Assembly: GCA_002340305.1 (NCBI GenBank)
Contig: DDLU01000272.1
Coordinates: forward strand, 1-5,955
DNA length: 5,955 nucleotides
DNA from: Desulfovibrio sp. UBA2564
Lineage (GTDB): Bacteria > Desulfobacterota > Desulfovibrionia > Desulfovibrionales > Desulfovibrionaceae
Direction of reading: 5' to 3'
In this document: in pieces, positions 1-4,822 of the stretch
Layout of the letters: every line of letters begins with the position of its first letter
Position numbering within the stretch: the first letter of the stretch is position 1
Program-made: the position numbers and the translations under genes
Notes under the pieces: model-generated
Databases searched by the model: none
What the model saw: the letters and a program-made list of their open reading frames with translations, nothing else
Told to the model about the DNA's origin: nothing

Positions 1-140
1 ACTCCGAAAGTCGAGTTTATAACTGTTAACAATCATATTATTTTTTGTATTGTCCTGAAAATAAAAACATACTTTCACTTTGCTAAACGCCATGTTAAAC
101 TTACTTTCTAACTTCCAGATAAATCAGGAAAAACAAAGCT
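1..140. other. AT-rich upstream region of the lipoprotein gene
   Basis: No gene is supported here. The region is AT-rich, contains the small palindrome TGTTAACA (24-31) and must hold the lipoprotein promoter unless transcription enters from further left. The best pair, TTGTAT (45-50) with CATACT (68-73) at a 17-base spacing, matches only three and four of six consensus positions, so I do not call a promoter. An open frame beginning at 80 is out of frame with, and mostly inside, the lipoprotein gene and is not a real gene. Confidence 0.5.
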
Positions 141-1088
141 ATGAAAATAAGATTACTGATTGTATTACCACTCATTTTTGCAGTCCTCGCCTGTGCATCA
201 CAGACCGTATCTTCTTCTGGAAAGACAGCAAAACAGGAGATAAGAATGACCCCACCACATCAAGAGATCAAAAGCTGGGCCTACCAGCTGCAAGGACCAC
301 GAGTCGCAAATCTTGCTGAATCTCCCTACGATCTACTTGTAATTGACTATTCAAAGGATGGCTCGGATAAGAACAGATTTTCCGGCAAGGAAATTTCCGT
401 TCTCCATGAGTTCAACAAGACCGTTCTGTGCTACTTTTCCATTGGTGAAGCCGAAGAATACCGCTTTTACTGGCAGAAAGAGTGGAAGGAGAATCCGCCC
501 CGCTTTCTTGGACCTGAAAATCCCGATTGGGCGAAAAACCACAAAGTCAAATATTGGCGCGAAGACTGGTGGAAGAATGCTTTACGACCATACCTTGACC
601 GTATCCTTGAAGCCGGGTTTGACGGCGTTTACCTCGACATTGTTGATGCCTACTGGTTCTGGCATGAACAGGATATGGACGTACGCGCCACTGCGGATGA
701 CATGATCAAATTGATCAAAAGAATTGCTGACTACAGCCGTAGAAAGGCCGGGAAAAACTTCATCATCTGCCCCCAAAACGGGCTTGGAGTCTTTAAGGCA
801 AGCTCCCCTGAATATAAAAAAGTGTACTTTGAAACTGTTGATATGGTCGGTCTTGAAAGCCTGCTTTTCAACTATTACAGTGAAGGCGATAAGAACTACC
901 GCATCCAGCTGTCAAAGCAACTTGCCGAAGCCGGCAAGACCATTCTGGACGTAGAATACATCGAAGAATCACAATATGACGATTACTTGAAGCAGGTTGA
1001 TAAACTGGGATTCAAGCTGATCCCTTACGGCTCAACACCGGACGCGGAGTTGGATAAGATTACGGATTTTTGGAAATTTAAAAAATAA
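141..1088 (+). CDS. MJ1477/TM1410-family putative glycoside hydrolase, lipoprotein (GH114-like)
   Basis: A 315-residue exported protein of the family COG2342/TIGR01370, related to endo alpha-1,4-polygalactosaminidase (GH114) and once misnamed cysteinyl-tRNA synthetase. A basic, hydrophobic signal peptide (residues 1-17) ends in the lipobox VLAC, giving lipidated Cys18; Ala at +2 would favour outer-membrane sorting. The mature part reads as a TIM-barrel: SWAYQLQG near 45-52, a strand with VIDYSKDG at 67-74, CYFSIGEAE at 97-105, GFDGVYLDIVDAY at 159-171, ICPQNG at 209-214, VGLES at 236-240 and DVEY at 270-273. Asp161, Asp166, Glu239 and Glu272 are candidate acidic catalytic residues by family analogy. 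Aromatic-rich stretches (107-145, 171-174) would suit carbohydrate binding. AGGA at 126-129 sits 11 bases before the ATG, so the start is acceptable but the ribosome site is only fair. The family is confident; substrate and activity are unknown. It stands alone, convergent with the metal transporter. Confidence 0.88.
   Translation: MKIRLLIVLPLIFAVLACASQTVSSSGKTAKQEIRMTPPHQEIKSWAYQLQGPRVANLAESPYDLLVIDYSKDGSDKNRFSGKEISVLHEFNKTVLCYFSIGEAEEYRFYWQKEWKENPPRFLGPENPDWAKNHKVKYWREDWWKNALRPYLDRILEAGFDGVYLDIVDAYWFWHEQDMDVRATADDMIKLIKRIADYSRRKAGKNFIICPQNGLGVFKASSPEYKKVYFETVDMVGLESLLFNYYSEGDKNYRIQLSKQLAEAGKTILDVEYIEESQYDDYLKQVDKLGFKLIPYGSTPDAELDKITDFWKFKK
295..310 (+). repeat. Copy 1 of a 16-bp exact direct repeat (inside lipoprotein gene)
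   Basis: GACCACGAGTCGCAAA occurs here within the codons for residues 52-57 of the lipoprotein and again at 2580-2595. Flanking bases differ immediately on both sides. It may be coincidence, or a site for a shared DNA-binding protein, since it contains the GACCA half of the putative TetR operator. Confidence 0.5.
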
Positions 1089-2463
1089 ACCGTAATATTC
1101 CTCCGGAGTGCAAGGCATTCAGTGCAATGGCTATCCCGGCCAGCATGACCAAGCCTGCGCTCAGCACCGGCAGTTTCTCAATCCACCTGCGCGAATCGGA
1201 AAACCTTTCTGTAAGTTTCGATGCCCGCACGGTCAGGATACCTATGATAATCAGCACTGCGGCAAGTCCAAAACTAAAAGATAAAATCAGCAGCAAGCCA
1301 AATACAATGCGCCCGAAGGCAACCGATGCCAGCAAAACAACCAACGCAGTGGGACAAGGTACCATTCCCCCGGCAATCCCGAGGCTGAGCATGGACCACC
1401 ACGAAACCGCCCCGGAATCGTGGATATGGTCATGCGCATGCGAATGTTCGTGGTGCTGGTGGTCATGGGAGTGCCCGTGGCTGTGTAAAGCCCTGCGTGC
1501 CAGCATCATGTAGCCGACACCAAAAACCAAAGCACCGGAAAATGCCCCCAGCCAGGGATAAAGATCACCGGGCAAAAAATATCGCGATAGCAGCAAAGCT
1601 GCGATACCGAGAACAATTACACTCGCAACATGCGTGATAGTCACGATGGTGCCGAGGGTAAAAGCATCGCGAATACGACCACTTCGGCCTATAAGATAGG
1701 CGGCAACCATAGCCTTGCCGTGTCCGGGGCTGAGTGCATGGCCCATCCCCAAAAAAAAGGCTAATCCCAGTGCAAACAGAATAGTTCCCGGTCCAAGATT
1801 TTCCTGCGCCAGATAATCTTTCAGTGCCGCCTGACTGGAGTCCTCCTGCGGCTTCGGCTTTAAACCATTATTGCCAACTGTCGGTGTTGGCGGCGGAAAA
1901 GATGTCTCCTGCCCGTCTACCTTCTTGGCAAAAAACTGGTAATTCAATTCCCGTGAATCCGGCGAAGTCTTAACCACGCTGAATTGCGGGTCGGCCTGTA
2001 CCTTCCACTTAAGCCATTTAAGTTCCCCGGTCTGAAAATTGTTGTCGGAAAATTTTAGATAATGCTTACCGAAATCTTCAGCCGGTAAGGGAATTACGTA
2101 GACAAGATTTGAACGCAGTCCGTTATTGTATCCCCCCGGTGCCGGAGCTACCGAGTCATAGTAAAGTTCAGGAACAATGGGCTTATCATCCAGGCATACC
2201 GCAAGATTGGGCAACAGCAACGCGCTTATATCACGAGACAATTTGCGTTCTTCTGAACCGCTGACCTTACCGTCATGATCAGCGTCCGGAATAAGCGTGG
2301 CGGTTATGGAAGGACCGATGGAAGTATCATAAACAATGAGCAACCTCTCCCCTTCATTCATAACAGTGGTTTCCTGCACAACTTCGCCTAGAGGATGGGC
2401 TTGGGCTGCAACACCATTGAGGCCGCAAAGCAAGACACAGAATATAAGAACTAGCTTTCGCAC
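1078..2463 (-). CDS. NicO/RcnA-superfamily nickel/cobalt transporter with periplasmic N-terminal domain
   Basis: A 461-residue inner-membrane metal permease, probably moving Ni2+ or Co2+. Residues 1-22 are a signal peptide ending AAQA before HPLGE. A soluble domain (about 23-220) holds a canonical EF-hand-like loop at 60-71 (Asp60, Asp62, Asp64, Gly65, Ser68, Glu71). About six membrane segments follow (near 226-243, 266-292, 304-322, 357-380, 384-410, 433-451). The NicO signature HALSPGHGK is at 242-250, the second conserved stretch GGMVPCPTA at 365-373, and the loop 327-348 carries twelve histidines in HxH pattern, typical of metal transporters. The frame is open back to a TTG at 2532, but those 23 extra residues would bury the signal peptide and would overlap the opposing promoter. 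GTG at 2461-2463, with AAAGGA (2474-2479) ten bases upstream, is preferred. Import versus efflux is undecided; [NiFe]-hydrogenase supply is a reasonable guess. Its last 11 bp overlap the convergent lipoprotein gene. Confidence 0.88.
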   Translation of the reverse strand: MRKLVLIFCVLLCGLNGVAAQAHPLGEVVQETTVMNEGERLLIVYDTSIGPSITATLIPDADHDGKVSGSEERKLSRDISALLLPNLAVCLDDKPIVPELYYDSVAPAPGGYNNGLRSNLVYVIPLPAEDFGKHYLKFSDNNFQTGELKWLKWKVQADPQFSVVKTSPDSRELNYQFFAKKVDGQETSFPPPTPTVGNNGLKPKPQEDSSQAALKDYLAQENLGPGTILFALGLAFFLGMGHALSPGHGKAMVAAYLIGRSGRIRDAFTLGTIVTITHVASVIVLGIAALLLSRYFLPGDLYPWLGAFSGALVFGVGYMMLARRALHSHGHSHDHQHHEHSHAHDHIHDSGAVSWWSMLSLGIAGGMVPCPTALVVLLASVAFGRIVFGLLLILSFSFGLAAVLIIIGILTVRASKLTERFSDSRRWIEKLPVLSAGLVMLAGIAIALNALHSGGILRFIF

Positions 2464-2473
2464 TTGAAATAAT

Positions 2474-2479
2474 TCCTTT
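2474..2479 (-). promoter_or_regulatory. Ribosome binding site deciding the GTG start of the NicO transporter
   Basis: On the minus strand AAAGGA lies ten bases before the GTG at 2463. This, with the signal peptide that starts exactly there (MRKLVLIFCVLL), supports the GTG over the farther TTG at 2532. The spacing is slightly long, so confidence is moderate. Confidence 0.55.
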
Positions 2480-2522
2480 AGGTAATTTGAATTTGTAAGG
2501 AGCAGGGTCTCACAGATAGATG

Positions 2523-2551
2523 TTGACAGCAACCACCTTCCTCGCTATACA
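2523..2551 (+). promoter_or_regulatory. Sigma-70 promoter of the tetR-dctPQM cluster
   Basis: The -35 box TTGACA (2523-2528) is a perfect consensus match. After an optimal 17-base spacer comes the -10 box TATACA (2546-2551), four of six positions. Transcription would begin near 2558, leaving a leader of about 60 bases before the tetR ATG. The nearby palindrome at 2561 overlaps the expected start of transcription, consistent with repressor control. Confidence 0.75.
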
Positions 2552-2560
2552 CTCTAAAAA

Positions 2561-2573
2561 TGACCAATGGTCA
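2561..2573. promoter_or_regulatory. Palindromic operator, probably for the adjacent TetR regulator
   Basis: TGACCAATGGTCA is a perfect inverted repeat: TGACCA and TGGTCA around one central base. It begins ten bases after the -10 box, so a bound dimer would cover roughly +4 to +16 and block initiation. Short palindromes of this type next to their own gene are typical TetR-family operators. Assignment to this TetR is inferred from position. Confidence 0.7.
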
Positions 2574-2578
2574 CTTTA

Positions 2579-2591
2579 TGACCACGAGTCG
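2579..2591. promoter_or_regulatory. Possible degenerate second operator copy
   Basis: A second TGACCA (2579-2584) lies 18 bp downstream of the first one in the same orientation. The opposing arm (GAGTCG, 2586-2591) matches the expected TGGTCA at three of six positions. It may be a weak auxiliary site for a second TetR dimer, or chance. Confidence 0.3.
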
Positions 2592-2595
2592 CAAA
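2580..2595 (+). repeat. Copy 2 of the 16-bp exact direct repeat (tetR leader)
   Basis: The same GACCACGAGTCGCAAA as at 295-310, here in the untranslated leader of tetR, overlapping the possible degenerate second operator. It begins seven bases after the perfect palindrome. Confidence 0.5.
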
Positions 2596-2616
2596 GCAAA
2601 CTAAACAAAAGACCAA

Positions 2617-3213
2617 ATGGCTAGAAAACAACAGGAAAAATCTCTCCAGACCAAGAAAGAACTCATGGAATCCTCCTGCGAATTATTCGGAAAGAAGGGC
2701 TTCATGGAAACGACAGTGGCCCAGATTACTAAGCATGCCGGATATGCAAAAGGCAGCTTCTACCGTCACTGGGAGAGTAAGGACAAGCTTTTTCTGGAAA
2801 TCGTCGAAGAAAAATTAACCGGGTACAGAAACTTCCGTGATGACCGTCTTGATAAAGCCACGTCTCTTGAAGAGGTGATGAACATTATCTGGGATTTCTT
2901 GGAAAACATAGTCCGCGATCAAAACTGGGCTAATGTGTTCCTCGAATTCGCGATTCATGCATCCCGTACCCCGGAACTGCGCGAAGACTTAAGCCTTAGC
3001 CAGTACCGTCTTTCCGAGACTGTTTTCGCCGATCTGGTCCGCGATTTCGTTGAAACAGATTATCCGCCGGAAAAGATAGGAGCGTTCAACACAATCCTAT
3101 TTGAAGGATTCATGGTTCAAAACGCACTACAAACCGGAATAGTCAATATGCGTGATGTACGGGAAAACGCTATTTCCCTTGCCTTAAGTAACGGGCTTAA
3201 AAAAGCTGAATAA
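2617..3213 (+). CDS. TetR/AcrR-family transcriptional regulator
   Basis: A 198-residue one-component repressor of normal TetR length. Residues 11-60 form the DNA-binding domain: helix 1 with KKELMESSCELFGKKGF, then the helix-turn-helix at about 33-52 with TTVAQITKHAGYAKGSFYRHW, including the hallmark GxxxGSFYxHWxSKDxLF. Residues about 61-198 are the helical ligand-binding and dimerisation part, too variable to reveal the ligand. An in-frame TAA lies at 2602-2604, so no upstream start is possible; a later ATG at 2665 would cut into helix 1. ATG 2617 is therefore well supported although no Shine-Dalgarno sequence precedes it, suggesting weak translation. It is the first gene of the rightward cluster, 34 bp before dctP, and probably represses its own promoter through the palindrome at 2561-2573. 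The natural inducer is likely the TRAP substrate or a metabolite of it. Confidence 0.93.
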   Translation: MARKQQEKSLQTKKELMESSCELFGKKGFMETTVAQITKHAGYAKGSFYRHWESKDKLFLEIVEEKLTGYRNFRDDRLDKATSLEEVMNIIWDFLENIVRDQNWANVFLEFAIHASRTPELREDLSLSQYRLSETVFADLVRDFVETDYPPEKIGAFNTILFEGFMVQNALQTGIVNMRDVRENAISLALSNGLKKAE

Positions 3214-3237
3214 GCAGCTATTTTCACAGAAACAAAC

Positions 3238-3242
3238 TGGAG
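3238..3242 (+). promoter_or_regulatory. Strong ribosome binding site of dctP
   Basis: TGGAG ends five bases before the dctP ATG at 3248. It contrasts with tetR, which has no such motif, and fits high production of the binding protein from the shared transcript. Confidence 0.7.
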
Positions 3243-3247
3243 CAAAC

Positions 3248-4258
3248 ATGAAAAAGCTTTTAATTACAGTAATAGCATCTGCCATATGCATGTGTGCCCT
3301 GCCCCTTACAGCAGGCGCAAAATCAATCAATCTGACCTACTCCAACTTTTTCCCGCCTACCCACATCCAGTCTAAACTAGCCCGGCAGTGGAGTGATGAA
3401 GTCACCAAACGCACTGACGGTCGCGTAAGCATCGCCTACTTCCCCGGCGGCACACTGACCAAAGCCAAGCAGTGCTATGACGGCGTTGTGGAAGGTCTGT
3501 CCGACATCGGCATGTCCGCCCTTGCTTACTCCCGTGGTCGCTTTCCGACCATGGCCGCAGTTGACCTGCCCCTCGGCTACAAATCCGGCGTAGCAGCAAC
3601 CAAAGTTGCCAACGCCGTTTATGAGAAATTCCAACCTAAAGAGCTGCGCGACGTTAAAGTTATGTTTTTCCATGCCCACGGTCCCGGCCTGCTCTTCACC
3701 GCTAAAAGGCCCGTGGAGACTCTGGAAGACCTTAAAGGCATGAAGCTGCGTGGAACCGGAAACTCAGCCCAGCTGCTCAAGGCCCTCGGTGCCGCCCCGG
3801 TTGCCATGTCCATGCCCGATACCTATCAGGCTATCCGCAAAGGCGTAGTAAACGGCGGCGTTTACCCCATGGAAACCAACAAAGGTTGGAAAATGGGCGA
3901 AGTCGTTGATTACTGCACTCTCGACTACCCTGTCGGTTACACCACCACTTTTTTCGCAGTCATGAACAAGGACAAGTGGGACATGATTTCCGAACAGGAC
4001 CGGAAAACCATTACGGATCTCAACAAAGAATTTGCAGCAAAGCACGGTCAGGCATGGGATGAAAGCGACAAAGAAGGACGTGAGTTCCTGACTAAGAAAG
4101 GCGGACAGTTCATCGAGCTTTCCGAAGCAGAAGGCAAACGCTGGCAGGAAAAGGCAGCTCCTATGATGGGCGATTACATCAAAAAAGCAGGCAAGAAAAA
4201 AGTTGACGGCAAGGCTGTTCTTGACTTTACCGTTGAAACCTTGAACAGCGTGCAGTAA
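3248..4258 (+). CDS. dctP: TRAP transporter substrate-binding protein, DctP family
   Basis: A 336-residue periplasmic binding protein that captures a substrate, usually an organic acid, and hands it to the DctQM membrane complex. Residues 1-24 are a Sec signal peptide ending AGA before Lys25; the cysteines at 14 and 16 do not form a lipobox. The mature protein begins with the typical INLTYSNFFPPTH (27-39) and has FPGGTLTKAKQ (65-75) and LEDLKGMKLRGTG (159-171). Arg168 in that segment corresponds to the family's conserved arginine that binds a substrate carboxylate, and the stretch DTYQAIRKGVVNGG (191-204) is the usual following motif. Length fits the family (about 320-340). It sits 34 bp after tetR with a good ribosome site and is followed by a GC-rich hairpin before dctQ. 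The exact ligand is not deducible; a carboxylate is the family default. Confidence 0.94.
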   Translation: MKKLLITVIASAICMCALPLTAGAKSINLTYSNFFPPTHIQSKLARQWSDEVTKRTDGRVSIAYFPGGTLTKAKQCYDGVVEGLSDIGMSALAYSRGRFPTMAAVDLPLGYKSGVAATKVANAVYEKFQPKELRDVKVMFFHAHGPGLLFTAKRPVETLEDLKGMKLRGTGNSAQLLKALGAAPVAMSMPDTYQAIRKGVVNGGVYPMETNKGWKMGEVVDYCTLDYPVGYTTTFFAVMNKDKWDMISEQDRKTITDLNKEFAAKHGQAWDESDKEGREFLTKKGGQFIELSEAEGKRWQEKAAPMMGDYIKKAGKKKVDGKAVLDFTVETLNSVQ

Positions 4259-4282
4259 ACACTGGTAGATATAGGTTTTATA

Positions 4283-4311
4283 TCCCCCGCTTTGTTCTGC
4301 ATCGCGGGGGA
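4283..4311 (+). terminator. Intra-operon hairpin between dctP and dctQ, likely attenuator or mRNA stabiliser
   Basis: An eight-pair stem (TCCCCCGC at 4283-4290 with GCGGGGGA at 4304-4311) closes a 13-base loop, 24 bases after the dctP stop. It is followed by AAATTTCG rather than a run of T, so it is at best a partial terminator. In binding-protein operons such hairpins commonly protect the 3' end of the binding-protein message or reduce readthrough, which would yield more DctP than DctQM. The stem is seen; the role is inferred. Confidence 0.6.
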
Positions 4312-4323
4312 AATTTCGTAAAT

Positions 4324-4329
4324 TTGGAG
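4324..4329 (+). promoter_or_regulatory. Ribosome binding site deciding the GTG start of dctQ
   Basis: TTGGAG lies six bases before the GTG at 4336. The frame is open from a TTG at 4324, but that codon is itself part of this ribosome site and has no motif of its own, so GTG 4336 is the better start. Confidence 0.7.
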
Positions 4330-4335
4330 TTTGCA

Positions 4336-4821
4336 GTGGGTAATCAAATTTTCAGCTTCATTGATAAGTTTGAAGCTCTTCTAAAAAACATCGCCGCCGT
4401 CTGCTTAATCGGCATGGCGCTCCTGACCGGGGCAGATATTATTTCACGCGGCGTGCTGGACACTCCCATTTTCGGGGTCGAAGATATTGTAGCAGTACTG
4501 GCAGTACTGACCACCGGACTGGCCCTTGGTTATGCAGAAAGCCAGAAGGCGAACATCGGTGTAGAATTTCTGTACAGCAAAATGAGTGCCTCTACGCGAT
4601 GCAGAGTTAAGATCATCACAACTTCCGTAAGTGTCGCGCTGTTCGGTCTGGTTACTTGGAGACTTTATCTTTACGGCTGTTCCATGCGTGAAGCCGAAGA
4701 AGTTTCCATGACTCTTGAATTACCCACGGATATAGTCATTTTCGCACTCACTTTCGGTTTCGGTTGCTTCACCCTCACCCTGCTGAAAGAACTCATCATG
4801 CTTTTCAAAGGGGAAGAATAA
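4336..4821 (+). CDS. dctQ: TRAP transporter small permease subunit, DctQ family
   Basis: A 161-residue inner-membrane protein that partners DctM to form the sodium- or proton-coupled TRAP permease. Four hydrophobic segments are visible near residues 16-34, 49-67, 92-112 and 132-153, the normal DctQ topology. Family features include the polar segment GADIISRGVLDTPIFGVEDI (32-51), with Asp34, Arg38 and Glu49, and the loop after helix 2 with ESQKANIGVEFLY (68-80). Length is typical. GTG 4336 is chosen over TTG 4324 because TTGGAG there serves as the ribosome site. It lies 77 bp after dctP, across the hairpin, and its TAA is one base from the dctM ATG, implying coupled translation. A tandem 9-bp repeat at 4492-4509 encodes AVLAVL within helix 2. 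Confidence 0.92.
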   Translation: MGNQIFSFIDKFEALLKNIAAVCLIGMALLTGADIISRGVLDTPIFGVEDIVAVLAVLTTGLALGYAESQKANIGVEFLYSKMSASTRCRVKIITTSVSVALFGLVTWRLYLYGCSMREAEEVSMTLELPTDIVIFALTFGFGCFTLTLLKELIMLFKGEE

Positions 4822-4822
4822 A

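Larger units (their letters stand above)
2464..2616. other. Divergent intergenic control region between nicO and tetR
   Basis: This 153-bp gap holds the start signals of two divergent units. The rightward promoter and palindromic operator are described separately. For the leftward nicO unit I see no comparably good promoter; the best minus-strand candidates match only about four of six positions at -10 and have poor spacing. I see no NikR-like inverted repeat (GTATGA with a long spacer to TCATAC) and no recognisable riboswitch. Because any nicO promoter must lie in this same small region, the TetR protein could affect it as well, but that is only inference. Confidence 0.6.

Noticed and set aside
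45..73. Weak promoter-like pair before the lipoprotein gene
   Set aside because: Matches only three of six and four of six consensus positions in AT-rich DNA, which is expected by chance.
80..319. 79-residue open frame upstream of and into the lipoprotein gene
   Set aside because: Mostly inside the well-supported lipoprotein gene in another frame, with no ribosome site and no recognisable protein character.
703..717. Perfect 15-bp palindrome TGATCAAATTGATCA inside the lipoprotein gene
   Set aside because: Explained by repeated ATCAAA codons in a Met-Ile-Lys-Leu-Ile-Lys segment; its arm order and spacing do not match the FNR/CRP type TTGAT-N4-ATCAA.
1127..1513. 128-residue open frame on the plus strand opposite nicO
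   Set aside because: An antisense shadow; its Trp/Cys-rich part is just the reverse of the histidine-rich loop codons.
2464..2532. Extended N-terminus of the NicO transporter from TTG 2532
   Set aside because: Would add 23 residues before a clear signal peptide and run into the tetR promoter; GTG 2463 has a better context.
3204..3219. Small hairpin AGCTG/CAGCT at the tetR stop as a terminator
   Set aside because: Only five base pairs followed by ATTTTC; too weak, and dctP begins 28 bases later without its own clear promoter.
4492..4509. Tandem 9-bp repeat GCAGTACTG x2 in dctQ
   Set aside because: Codes for AVLAVL in a membrane helix; two short units are readily explained by coding sequence and keep the frame.
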